Shown here: one piece after another, positions 37,426 through 46,635 of the stretch
How positions within the stretch are numbered: position 1 is the first letter of the stretch
How the letters are laid out: every line of letters starts with the position of its first letter
Source of the DNA: Zophobihabitans entericus
GTDB taxonomy: Bacteria; Pseudomonadota; Gammaproteobacteria; Enterobacterales; Orbaceae
Assembly: GCF_011745665.1 (NCBI RefSeq)
Contig: NZ_CP050253.1
Coordinates: 1,401,418 to 1,465,417 of the forward strand
Length of the DNA stretch: 64,000 nucleotides
Direction: 5' to 3'
Program-made: the position numbers and the translations under genes
Notes under the pieces: model-generated
The model's database searches: none
What the model saw: the letters and a program-made list of their open reading frames with translations, nothing else
What the model was told of the DNA's origin: nothing

Positions 37426-37964
37426 TTGTAAGTTACCTTAATAATTAATGCGCCTATTATAGCTACTCTCAATAAAATGGCTATTATTTTAAAGTAAATT
37501 AGGTTAGTAAGCTGACTTATTGGTAAGGAGATTAAGTCGATTTTTTAACAAAGAACAATATTTTGTTCTAGATCATTAAATAGTAATAAAAATTTATATT
37601 TTTGTACTGTTAACTTTCAAACATTTTTAAATAATCCAACATAGTTCACAGTTTTATCGAAAAAATAAATAAAAGCATTTTTATTGGTTAGGTTTTATAC
37701 AGAATATGTTCAAAATAGCACATAAGTATATTGCCAGTTAAATAAATGTAGGTGAGAATACGGTCGATATCAAAGATCGAGATGTGCAATAAGCATCAGA
37801 ATATCTTCATTTTGTTTAGGCATATTGCTTATCTATCAGTCACTGATTGGAAATAACCATAAATAAAATGGTATAATTGATCTTGAATCTCACATACAGG
37901 AAAAATGTGAAGAAACGATTTAATTATCAAAATTTATATGATTTAAAAAGATGAGTTTTCTTTT
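37426..37964 (+). other. AT-rich divergent spacer between srmB and the activase gene
   Basis: This 539-bp stretch contains the promoters of two divergent genes. I see no open frame with a plausible ribosome-binding site, no tRNA and no strong terminator. Confidence 0.55.
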
Positions 37965-40900
37965 ATGCCAAAAATATTTAGATTGGGATTAGATGTCGGC
38001 TCAACGACGGCTAAATGTGTAGTACTCGATGAGCAGGACAATTTTGTTTACACTAATTATATTCGACATAATACTCATATTGTTCCGACTGTCATTCAAA
38101 TTCTGAATGAGATCAAACAACAGTTGGGTCACGATATATTGCTTTCTGTCAAAGTTACGGGTTCAGCCGGAATGGGAATATCTGAAAAAGCAGATATTAC
38201 TTTTATTCAGGAGGTTGTGGCCGCCTCAGAAGTTGTTCAGCGTAAATATCCGGATGTTCGCACCTTAATTGATATTGGTGGTGAAGACAGTAAGATGATT
38301 TTCTTTTTCCCGGATCGCCCACCAGATATTCGTATGAATGGGAGTTGTGCCGGGGGAACAGGGGCTTTTATCGATCAAATGGCCACCTTACTGAATGTGC
38401 CCGTTTCTGATTTTGATACGTTAGCCAAAAATCATGACCATATTTATCCTATCGCTTCCCGCTGTGGTGTATTTGCTAAAACTGACGTCCAAAACCTCAT
38501 CAGTCGTAACGTTTCTAAAGAAAATATCGCTTATTCAGTTTTACATGCTGTTTGTATTCAGCTGGTGAATACGCTGGCTCGTGGTTATGACATTATTCCT
38601 AAAGTGATGCTGATTGGTGGACCATTCTCGTTCATTCCAACGCTTGGTGAAGCAGCGCTTGAGACATTAAAACTACAGCCTGATGACTTAGTTAGCACAG
38701 AACATCCAACACTGCTTTCGGCATGGGGCTCAGCGATTCATACTATTGAACGTACTGAAATTGGTATTGAAGCTCTGATTGATAAACTGACTAAATCAAC
38801 ACAGGTTCAACAACCATCAGCATTTCGTTTAAAACCACTGTTTAATGAATCATTAAATTTTGATGACTGGCAAAAGAAGCGTCGTTACATTGTTATTCCG
38901 CGAGTTGCTTTATCAGATTACACTAAAGCGAATGCCTTTTTAGGGATTGATAGTGGTTCAACCACAACTAAGATTACTTTGGTGAGTGAAGATGATGAAC
39001 TGCTTTTCACTTACTATGCACCAAACAATGGCCATTCGATTAAAGCACTTATTACTGGTTTGAATGTTCTGAAAGAAGAGATTCAAAAAAGTGGTAAACA
39101 AATTAATATCGCTCGTACTGGTGTCACGGGCTATGGCGAAGAGCTGTTAAAAGCGGCGTTTTCTCTGGACGATGGTCTGGTTGAAACAATGGCACATTAC
39201 GCTGCAGCAAAACATATTCAGCCAAATGTCAGCTTTATTATGGACATTGGTGGGCAGGATATGAAAGCTATCTTTATTGCTAATGGTGTCGTAAATAATA
39301 TTGAGCTTAATGAAGCGTGTTCCTCCGGCTGTGGTTCATTTATTGAAACCTTTGCTAAGTCACTTAATTCAAACACAATAGATTTTGCTAAAGCGGCTTG
39401 TCACTCATCTAATCCTTGTGATTTAGGGACTCGTTGTACTGTTTTCATGAACTCAAAAGTGAAACAAGCATTACGTGAAAATGCGACGGTTGGAGATATT
39501 TCAGCTGGTCTGGCATTCTCAGTCATTAAGAACGCAATTTATAAAGTCTTAAAACTGCACGATATGAGCAAACTTGGGCAACATATTGTGGTACAGGGCG
39601 GAACATTCAAAAATCCGGCTGTCTTTAGAGCACTGGAACAATTAACTGGTGCTGAGATTTCCAGTTCAGATATCCCTGAGCTGATGGGGGCTTATGGCTC
39701 TGCGCTGGTGGCAAAAAATAATTATCAGCATGAAGCAACACCAAGTCGATTTATCGGTCTTGATCATTTAGTCAAAGCAGAAGAGAACAGGGCGAAGGAT
39801 TCCCGCTGTAAAGGGTGTGAGAACAACTGTGACATTATTATTTACCGATTTGCCAATGGTCAGCGTTACTATTCCGGTAATAAGTGTGAACGTCTGTTAA
39901 GTAACAATCCACAAAAGAGTACTCAGACATTTAATATGTTTGATTACAAGAATGAATTACTGTTTGATCGCGTTAAAGAACAACCTGCAATAAAACCTCG
40001 TTTAACGCTTGGTATTCCTCGTGTTCTTGGTATGTATGAGAACTTCCCATTCTGGCATACACTCTTTACTGAGTGTAATATTGGTGTGACACTGTCACCT
40101 TATTCAACGATGCCAATTTATGAGAAAGGGTCAGGAACAATTATGTCGGATAGTATCTGCTTTCCGGCTAAATTAGTTCATGGTCATATTGTTGAATTAG
40201 CGGAGCAGAAACAAGCTGATCGTATCTTTATGCCAATGGTGGTTTTAGAATCACAAGAGTTCTCTAATGCAACTAATAACTATAACTGTCCGATTGTCAG
40301 TAGTTATTCGGAAGTGGTAAATAGTGCGATTAATCCGGAAATTAAATATGGCATGCCGTTTGATTATCCGGTGATTAACTTCACTGATATTAAGCTGCTA
40401 CGTAAAGGCTGCCTTGAGTACTGTAAGACACTAGGTATCGATACAAAGCTGTTTGAACAGGCATTTACCAAAGCATTGAACGCACAGGCTGACTATAAAA
40501 AGGCCTTGTATGTTAAATCCAATGAGGTTCTGGCTAAAGCGAAAGAAGATAACCGCTACGTGTTTATTCTGGCTGGTCGCCCGTACCATAGCGATAGCTT
40601 AATCAACCATAAAACACCAGAGATTTTAAATGCGCTGGGTTGTGATGTCATTACTGAAGATTCAGTGTTATCAGCAAATAATACTCTTTCACCAGATTTG
40701 CAGATTTGCTCGCAATGGAGCTATCCAAACCGTCTGTACGCTGCAGCGAACTTTGTAGCTAACGAACCAAACAATATCCAGTTTGTACAGCTAAACTCAT
40801 TTGGTTGTGGTCCTGATGCGATTGTGACTGATGAATGTAAAGCGATCTTAGAAGCGAAAGGTAAAACCTGTACGATTATCCGGGTGGATGAGATCACTGC

Positions 40901-42245
40901 AACAGGTTCTGTGCGTTTACGCCTGCGCTCGATTTTAGAGTCACTAAAACTTAACCGGTATCAGGTCAATCGTGTTACACCACGTCAAAAACTGTCGGTC
41001 TTCATGCAGGAAGATAAACAGCGTCGAACCATTCTGGCGCCATTTATTTCTGAATTTTACTCACCGCTATTACCGCCATTATTTGCGTTATCAGGTTATC
41101 GTTTAGAGACTTTACCAAAACCGGATAAAAGCTCGGTAGAGTGGGGGCTTAAATACTGTAATAACGAGATTTGTTACCCGGCGACTATCATTGTTGGTGA
41201 CGTGATTAAAGCTCTGCATTCTGGCAAATATAATCGTGATGAAGTGGCGATAGGTATTACGCAAACCGGAGGTCAGTGCCGGGCAAGTAGTTATCTGTCA
41301 CTAATTAAAAAAGCGATGATTAGCAATGGCTTTGGCGATATTCCAATTATTTCATTAAGTGGTGGCAACATCACAGAACATGAGCAGCCAGGCTTTAAAT
41401 TAAACTGGATGAAAACATTACCAGCGGCTTTTATTGGTATGTTGTTTGCTGATGCTATTTCTAAAATGTATTACTCAATCGCTCCACGTGAAGTGAATAA
41501 AGGGGATGCAAACCGAGTCAGAGATGCGTATCTGGATACGATGGAAAAATACATTGCAGCCAGAAAGAGCTATAAAGAGATTTATGCTCTGCTTGAGAAA
41601 GCCGTGATGGATTTTAACCACTTACCAATCCACAATATTGATTGCCCACAGGTGGGTGTAGTAGGTGAGATTTACGTTAAGTACAACAGCTTTGGTAATC
41701 AAAATAGCGTCGACTGGCTGGTTGAGCAGGGTATTGAGCCGGTCATTCCACCAATGCTTGAGTTCTTCTCACAAAGCTTTGTTAACTTAGATAGTGATAT
41801 TGATAACTATCTGGCCAGAAAAGGTTTTGCTTCTTACCTGATTTTCTTCCTTGAGAAGATCGCACAGCGCCATGTGAATAAAGTGAATAAGATTCTCTCA
41901 AACTTTAAATATTACCAGCCATTCCATGATATTCGTGATATGGCAGAAAAAGCCAAAGAGATCTTAAATCTGAGTAATCAGTTTGGTGAAGGATGGCTGA
42001 TCCCGGCTGGCATTATGACGTTTGCAGAGCAGGGCATCAACAACGTTATCAGTTTACAGCCATTTGGTTGTATCGCTAATCACGTCGTATCTAAAGGTGT
42101 AGAAAAACGTATGCGTGACCTGCATCCTAAGCTGAATCTACTTTATCTGGACTTTGATGATGGGGCTGGTGAGGTTAACGTCCTTAATCGTCTACATTTT
42201 ATTGTGAGTTCACTGAAATATAGTCAGCTTGAGCGGATTGTTTAA
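37965..42245 (+). CDS. Giant acyl-CoA dehydratase activase-type protein (duplicated BcrAD/BadFG ATPase plus DUF2229)
   Basis: This is a 1426-residue cytosolic protein. Two ASKHA ATPase domains of the BcrAD/BadFG/HgdC family lie in tandem. The first (residues about 1-265) has LGLDVGSTTAK, GGEDSKM and NGSCAGGTGAF, with Cys in SRCGVFAK. The second (about 325-590) has LGIDSGSTTTK, GGQDMKA, NEACSSGCGSF and GTRCTVF. A Cys cluster CKGCENNC follows near residue 613, then DUF2229 (LGIPRVLGMYENFPFW near residue 678) and an HgdB-like C-terminal region to the end. Family activases use ATP and a 4Fe-4S cluster to reduce 2-hydroxyacyl-CoA dehydratases. No dehydratase genes are adjacent, so its partner is unknown. 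Confidence 0.88.
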   Translation: MPKIFRLGLDVGSTTAKCVVLDEQDNFVYTNYIRHNTHIVPTVIQILNEIKQQLGHDILLSVKVTGSAGMGISEKADITFIQEVVAASEVVQRKYPDVRTLIDIGGEDSKMIFFFPDRPPDIRMNGSCAGGTGAFIDQMATLLNVPVSDFDTLAKNHDHIYPIASRCGVFAKTDVQNLISRNVSKENIAYSVLHAVCIQLVNTLARGYDIIPKVMLIGGPFSFIPTLGEAALETLKLQPDDLVSTEHPTLLSAWGSAIHTIERTEIGIEALIDKLTKSTQVQQPSAFRLKPLFNESLNFDDWQKKRRYIVIPRVALSDYTKANAFLGIDSGSTTTKITLVSEDDELLFTYYAPNNGHSIKALITGLNVLKEEIQKSGKQINIARTGVTGYGEELLKAAFSLDDGLVETMAHYAAAKHIQPNVSFIMDIGGQDMKAIFIANGVVNNIELNEACSSGCGSFIETFAKSLNSNTIDFAKAACHSSNPCDLGTRCTVFMNSKVKQALRENATVGDISAGLAFSVIKNAIYKVLKLHDMSKLGQHIVVQGGTFKNPAVFRALEQLTGAEISSSDIPELMGAYGSALVAKNNYQHEATPSRFIGLDHLVKAEENRAKDSRCKGCENNCDIIIYRFANGQRYYSGNKCERLLSNNPQKSTQTFNMFDYKNELLFDRVKEQPAIKPRLTLGIPRVLGMYENFPFWHTLFTECNIGVTLSPYSTMPIYEKGSGTIMSDSICFPAKLVHGHIVELAEQKQADRIFMPMVVLESQEFSNATNNYNCPIVSSYSEVVNSAINPEIKYGMPFDYPVINFTDIKLLRKGCLEYCKTLGIDTKLFEQAFTKALNAQADYKKALYVKSNEVLAKAKEDNRYVFILAGRPYHSDSLINHKTPEILNALGCDVITEDSVLSANNTLSPDLQICSQWSYPNRLYAAANFVANEPNNIQFVQLNSFGCGPDAIVTDECKAILEAKGKTCTIIRVDEITATGSVRLRLRSILESLKLNRYQVNRVTPRQKLSVFMQEDKQRRTILAPFISEFYSPLLPPLFALSGYRLETLPKPDKSSVEWGLKYCNNEICYPATIIVGDVIKALHSGKYNRDEVAIGITQTGGQCRASSYLSLIKKAMISNGFGDIPIISLSGGNITEHEQPGFKLNWMKTLPAAFIGMLFADAISKMYYSIAPREVNKGDANRVRDAYLDTMEKYIAARKSYKEIYALLEKAVMDFNHLPIHNIDCPQVGVVGEIYVKYNSFGNQNSVDWLVEQGIEPVIPPMLEFFSQSFVNLDSDIDNYLARKGFASYLIFFLEKIAQRHVNKVNKILSNFKYYQPFHDIRDMAEKAKEILNLSNQFGEGWLIPAGIMTFAEQGINNVISLQPFGCIANHVVSKGVEKRMRDLHPKLNLLYLDFDDGAGEVNVLNRLHFIVSSLKYSQLERIV

Positions 42246-42262
42246 TTCTTATTTTGATGATT

Positions 42263-42292
42263 AAAAAGGCGCGATGAAGCGCCTTTTTTTAT
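42263..42292 (+). terminator. Terminator after the activase gene
   Basis: The stem AAAAAGGCGC / GCGCCTTTTT with loop GATGAA is followed by further T. It starts 18 nt after the stop codon. Confidence 0.85.
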
Positions 42293-42442
42293 CCACTCAT
42301 TATTGTTGCTGTTGATTACTCATACTTACCAGAATGATTATAAATTAAACTGATGAGCAACTAATTGCCTTGTAAACAAATAAACCATTGACTGAGATCA
42401 TTTACTTTATATAATACTCAACGTTATTCAATTCTTCTCAAC

Positions 42443-42519
42443 GTCTCCTTAGCTCAGCTGGATAGAGCAACGGCCTTCTAAGCCGTAGGTCACAGGTTCG
42501 AATCCTGTAGGGGACGCCA
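42443..42519 (+). tRNA. tRNA-Arg (TCT)
   Basis: This 77-nt gene includes an encoded CCA end. The acceptor stem GTCTCCT pairs with AGGGGAC (one G-U pair). The anticodon stem ACGGC/GCCGT encloses CTTCTAA with anticodon TCT. The T-arm GGTTCGAATCC is canonical. The 245 bp after it to 42764 hold no gene. Confidence 0.96.
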
Positions 42520-42764
42520 TTCAAAATGACTAAAATCCATTATCCATTTTTATGTTTTACAAGACAATCAATTAACTTTCACTTCTTTATTGTGATAGCT
42601 TAACATGTCGATAAAATCGAAAAACGGACAGGAATTATTGATGCGTAGATAAGATATAGACACCAATGAAGCCGTAGTTATCATTTTGAAACACTAAAAT
42701 TTCTCTAGTCATTTTAAATACACTCAATTATGATTAAAAAATAATCCATTTTATTCTGAACTAT

Positions 42765-43301
42765 ATGCAAAATAATAAAGAAATCGTTGTTGATACGGTG
42801 AATGAAATTAGAGAGGCTCAGGAGCTGGGGTATAAAAAAATTATTGCGACAAAAAAATTAAGTACCTCATTAATATCTATCCCTTCCTTAACTAATGAAT
42901 TTTATATTTTTATTTCTGGTGCTGAGGATAAACCATTACCTATCTTGCCAGCTTGTAATGATGTCGAACAACATAAAATAAAAAGTTACATGAAAATATT
43001 GGGCATTATATTAGCTATTAGTATGGTGTTAATGGCTGCAGCTGGTTTTTATGATTTTGACTTGCTGCAAAATTTTATTTTTATTTTATTAATACTTTTT
43101 GGAGTAGGGAGTGGATTAGTTGTTATCTTATACTTTACCTTGGTTTATAAAAAGTATATTTCTGTTAAAGATAAATATTTTTACAAGGCTAAATATAATA
43201 AGCAAGCTAACATCATCTTGTTTCATAAGAAAAAATATAGTTTATTTAAGATTATGTTGCGAGCGTTTGTTATAGGGGTGGCTACAATTATTTTTAGTTA
43301 A
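42765..43301 (+). CDS. Membrane protein of unknown function
   Basis: This is a 178-residue protein. It has a soluble N-terminal part of about 70 residues, two transmembrane helices (about 75-95 and 100-125), a basic loop VYKKYISVKDKYFYKAKYNK-like (core YKKYISVKDK), and a hydrophobic C-terminal end (about 160-178). No family is recognised. Codon use is markedly AT-rich compared with neighbours, and no clear ribosome-binding site is present. These traits, together with its position after a tRNA gene, would fit recent acquisition, but no other mobile sign is seen. Confidence 0.55.
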   Translation: MQNNKEIVVDTVNEIREAQELGYKKIIATKKLSTSLISIPSLTNEFYIFISGAEDKPLPILPACNDVEQHKIKSYMKILGIILAISMVLMAAAGFYDFDLLQNFIFILLILFGVGSGLVVILYFTLVYKKYISVKDKYFYKAKYNKQANIILFHKKKYSLFKIMLRAFVIGVATIIFS

Positions 43302-43415
43302 AATTTTGGTGTAATTGATAGTAGGAATCAGAGTCGTAATATGCATATTTCTATGTACGATGAAGATAGAATAATTACTAATATAATTATAAGAATTAAT
43401 ATAAGAAGATAATGG

Positions 43416-44030
43416 ATGAAACTCTCTAAATTACTATTATTACTTAGTGCATTCTTCCTTACAGGATTTGAGGTGCATATACCAGTTTGTAATCCTTATG
43501 ATGCAAAACTTAATTTAGCTCAATGTGAAAAGCATGCAGAGCAAGGTGACGCCAGAGCAATGCTATATGTTGGTTACTTATATGATTATCAACATAATTA
43601 TACTAATGCTATATATTGGTATAAAAGAGCAACAGAACTAGGAAATGCTAATGCCCAGTTTAATTTAGCCAGAATGTATTCTTTAGATTCATATAATCTT
43701 CTTGATTATGATAAAGCAATAAAATTGTATACTCCCTTAGCTGAAAAAGGTGAGCTTGATGCTCAATATAGCTTAGGTTCTATCATGCATACTTTGGGGC
43801 AAGATGAACCAGTACGTTATCTTGATGCATTAATGTGGTTTCATCTCTCCGCCAAACAAGGATATCCATACTCTCAATTTATGATGGGCTATATGTTTGA
43901 GTATGGGGATGGAGTAGATATTGATTATCAAGAAGCTAAACAATGGTATAAATTAGCAGCTGAACAAGGCTATGAGCCAGCAAAAGAATCTATCCTTAGA
44001 GTAGAACAAAAAGCGCAAGAGATAGAGTAG
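43416..44030 (+). CDS. Sel1-repeat (TPR-like) exported protein
   Basis: This is a 204-residue protein with an N-terminal signal peptide (LLLLLSAFFLTGFEV, about residue 20). It has four or so Sel1-type repeats of about 36 residues, such as ARAMLYVGYLYDY, ANAQFNLARMYSL, LDAQYSLGSIM and PYSQFMMGYMFEYGDG. The signal region lacks a lipobox Cys. Sel1 proteins act as scaffolds; many have envelope or host-interaction roles, but nothing specific can be inferred. It lies 114 bp after the membrane gene, on the same strand, and shares its AT-rich codon use. Confidence 0.8.
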   Translation: MKLSKLLLLLSAFFLTGFEVHIPVCNPYDAKLNLAQCEKHAEQGDARAMLYVGYLYDYQHNYTNAIYWYKRATELGNANAQFNLARMYSLDSYNLLDYDKAIKLYTPLAEKGELDAQYSLGSIMHTLGQDEPVRYLDALMWFHLSAKQGYPYSQFMMGYMFEYGDGVDIDYQEAKQWYKLAAEQGYEPAKESILRVEQKAQEIE

Positions 44031-44324
44031 ACATAACATTAGACATATATTTTTTTGCTGAACTCATTCATACCCGAATTCCAAAATAACTCTTAGCTAG
44101 CTCCACTAATTATGGTGGGGCTATCTTTCATAGACTTATTTGGAAGGGGTAAAAAGTAAATTTTAAATTCATTAAAGTAAATAATGAAAATAAATCAAAA
44201 TATTATTGGATGAGTATTTTGTAAGATATTCACCTTTTTATTTTTAGGCTGCAAGTCATAATATTGTCACAAATATAAGTTATCTTATGATTGCCAGATA
44301 ATAGGCATGAAATGGGAGTGAATT

Positions 44325-44462
44325 ATGGGTAATTTATTGATAAAGTTATTTACCAGAATGAAGTCTAAAAAATCATTAAAAAGCAAGAAGATTGGTTACG
44401 ATATTAATGAGTTAGGTGATGTGTATGTACCAGTTCATATCATAGACAACTCTAAATCTTAG
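44325..44462 (+). CDS. 45-residue small protein, unknown
   Basis: This is a short frame starting MGNLLIKLFTRMKSKKS. It has a basic middle (KSLKSKKIGYDI) and a mixed tail (LGDVYVPVHIIDN). GGGAGTG lies 7 nt before the ATG. It falls in a 626-bp spacer otherwise lacking genes. No family is recognised and there is no terminator directly behind it, so this is a modest prediction. The flanks 44031-44324 and 44463-44656 show only a possible hairpin at 44098-44123. Confidence 0.4.
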   Translation: MGNLLIKLFTRMKSKKSLKSKKIGYDINELGDVYVPVHIIDNSKS

Positions 44463-44656
44463 AGTTAAGTAATATAAATAGATTTTCTACGTGAATTGAG
44501 TCCATTTAACGGTAGAGATCATTTTTATCATTAAAATAAGACACAGTCCTAAAACATACTGTGATCTACATTGAAAATCAAAATAAATCAAATAGTAAAA
44601 TCATCAATCCTTACTTACAATAACAACAATATTACTCATCAGTAATTGGAGTTGTT

Positions 44657-45580
44657 ATGTCTCAAGATTTGAATAAAAAAGTCTTTCAAATTCCACCGAT
44701 TAAAAGTATTCAGGCATTTGTACAGGTTGCTCATTGCGGCAGTATTGTGAATGCGTCTGAGATATTAAACATCACATCGTCAGCGGTTAGCCACCATATT
44801 GCCAGCCTTGAAAAATATTTAGGTAAACGATTATTTAATCGGACAGGTAAAGGAGTTACTTTAACGGTTGTTGGTGAACAGTACCTGCGGGAGACAGCCG
44901 GAGCACTGAATAATATCGGCATCGCAACAGAAAGAGTGATGAGTAACGAAGAACAGCAATGCTTACGTATTCATTCCTCGCCAAGTTTTGGTTTGTTGTG
45001 GTTATTATCTCGCTTGGACAAATTCAGAACTGCTAACCCTGATTTACAACTAAATCTATCGTGCTCTTATGAAGCGTTACATTTTTCCAGAGATAAAATT
45101 GATGTAGATATCCGTCATGGTTATAACACATGGTCAACGCTTGATGTTAAAACCATTAAAAATGAATCGGTTATGGTTCTTGCCTCACCGGAATTTTTAA
45201 CTAAACATAGGATTAAACAGCCATCTGATTTGTTAGATTGCGAGCTTATTCGTTCTGAAACAACGCTTGTGCAGTGGAATCAATGGTTTGCTTATAATGA
45301 TATTTCTATGTCCAATAAGAACTTTGCACTCAGTTTTGATCGATCTTATATGAGTCTGGAAGCCGCTTGTTTAGGACTTGGTGTTGCTCTGGAAAGTAAT
45401 ATTTTGGCTCAGGAATACTTAAAGCAGAATAAGCTGGTACCCGTTTTTGAGAGCAGTTTAAATATTCCGGTGAATGCTCATCATCTGGTCTTTCCACATA
45501 ATCATGCTAAACACGATCGAGTGAAGCGTTTTTTAAACTGGATTCAGGCGGAACTAGCCGTTTCTGATATTCAGATTTAA
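44657..45580 (+). CDS. LysR-family regulator (GcvA-like), probable controller of the split-transketolase locus
   Basis: This is a 307-residue LysR protein of the GcvA branch. The N-terminal winged helix (ASEILNITSSAVSHHIASLE, with core SSAVSHHI) is followed by the family's effector domain with SSPSFGLLWLLSRL and DIRHGYNTW. It is convergent with and 48 bp from the transketolase operon, and the only regulator at the locus. Control of that operon and of the permease gene is therefore likely but inferred. A 28-bp inverted repeat in the divergent promoter region at 48.4-48.7 kb is a candidate operator pair. Confidence 0.9.
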   Translation: MSQDLNKKVFQIPPIKSIQAFVQVAHCGSIVNASEILNITSSAVSHHIASLEKYLGKRLFNRTGKGVTLTVVGEQYLRETAGALNNIGIATERVMSNEEQQCLRIHSSPSFGLLWLLSRLDKFRTANPDLQLNLSCSYEALHFSRDKIDVDIRHGYNTWSTLDVKTIKNESVMVLASPEFLTKHRIKQPSDLLDCELIRSETTLVQWNQWFAYNDISMSNKNFALSFDRSYMSLEAACLGLGVALESNILAQEYLKQNKLVPVFESSLNIPVNAHHLVFPHNHAKHDRVKRFLNWIQAELAVSDIQI

Positions 45581-45582
45581 CA

Positions 45583-45612
45583 AAAAAGCCCCATGAACAG
45601 GGGCTTTGTTAT
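45583..45612. terminator. Bidirectional terminator between LysR and transketolase genes
   Basis: The stem AAAGCCCC / GGGGCTTT (45585-45592 with 45600-45607) has T-rich flanks on both strands. The minus strand has six T. Confidence 0.8.
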
Positions 45613-45628
45613 TTTAACGTTAGAAAAC

Positions 45629-46633
45629 TTACTTAGATAACCAATCTTTAATCCGCGTCACAATGGCTTGAGTCGAAATACCATAACGATCATGAAGTGT
45701 AGGCAGAGCACCGGCATGTAAAAACTCATCCGGCAGAGCAACTTGTCTAAATGTGGCATGAACACCTTTAGTCATGAGTAACGTAGCTACTGCTTCACCA
45801 AGTCCACCAAGACGAGTATGATTTTCTGCAACTACAATCAAGCGACCTGGTTTTGATGCTTCAGCCAGAATGGTCTTCTCATCAAGTGGTTTAATCGTTG
45901 GAACGTGTAGTACCGCTGCACTGATATTGTCTTTTTTAAGTTGTTCAACTGTTTCCAGCGCTCGCATGGTCAGAATACCAGAAGAAATAATTAAAACGTC
46001 ACGTCCGTCTTCAAGTAACTTAGCTTTGCCCAGTTCAAACTTATAGTTATAACGATCAAGAACAACAGGGACTTTACCTCTTAAAAGACGCATATAAACT
46101 GGGCCATTATGATCTGCCATAGCCGGAACAGCTTGCTCAATATCAATAGCATCACAAGGATCAATTATTGTCATATTAGGGATACCACGCATCATAGCAA
46201 TATCTTCTGTTGCCTGATGACTTGGGCCATAACCGGTTGTGAGCCCCGGTAAAGCAGCTGCAATTTTGACGTTAAGATTTTCTTCAGCAATAACCTGGTG
46301 TATAAAATCATAAGCTCGACGAGTTGCAAATACGGCATAAGTGGTAGCAAAAGGAATAAAGCCTTCTTTAGCCATACCGCCAGCCGCTGCCATCAGTAAT
46401 TGCTCTGCCATACCCATTTGAAAGAAACGTTCCGGATAAGCCTGAGAAAAAATATGTAAATCTGTGTACTTAGATAAGTCAGCAGTCATTCCCACAATTT
46501 CAGGACGCTTTTTAGCCAGTTCTACCAAAGCATGGCCAAAAGGCGCTGAGCGTGTTTCTTGTCCTTCGTCAGCAATTGAGGCAATCATCGCTGATGTCGT
46601 TAGACGTGGTTTAGTTTGATTTGTATTAGACAT
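45629..46633 (-). CDS. Transketolase, C-terminal subunit (split enzyme)
   Basis: This is a 334-residue protein holding the pyrimidine-binding and C-terminal transketolase domains. It has GMTADLSKYTD, FQMGMAEQLLMAAAGGMAKEG (Glu in the pyrimidine site), YGPSHQATEDIAMMRG and LIVVAENHTRLGGLGEAV. Split transketolases pair with an N-terminal subunit to move a two-carbon ketol unit between ketose and aldose donors using thiamine diphosphate. It follows the N-terminal gene with only 2 nt between stop and start. The full-length housekeeping tkt is elsewhere, so this is a specialised enzyme. Confidence 0.93.
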   Translation of the reverse strand: MSNTNQTKPRLTTSAMIASIADEGQETRSAPFGHALVELAKKRPEIVGMTADLSKYTDLHIFSQAYPERFFQMGMAEQLLMAAAGGMAKEGFIPFATTYAVFATRRAYDFIHQVIAEENLNVKIAAALPGLTTGYGPSHQATEDIAMMRGIPNMTIIDPCDAIDIEQAVPAMADHNGPVYMRLLRGKVPVVLDRYNYKFELGKAKLLEDGRDVLIISSGILTMRALETVEQLKKDNISAAVLHVPTIKPLDEKTILAEASKPGRLIVVAENHTRLGGLGEAVATLLMTKGVHATFRQVALPDEFLHAGALPTLHDRYGISTQAIVTRIKDWLSK

Positions 46634-46635
46634 CG

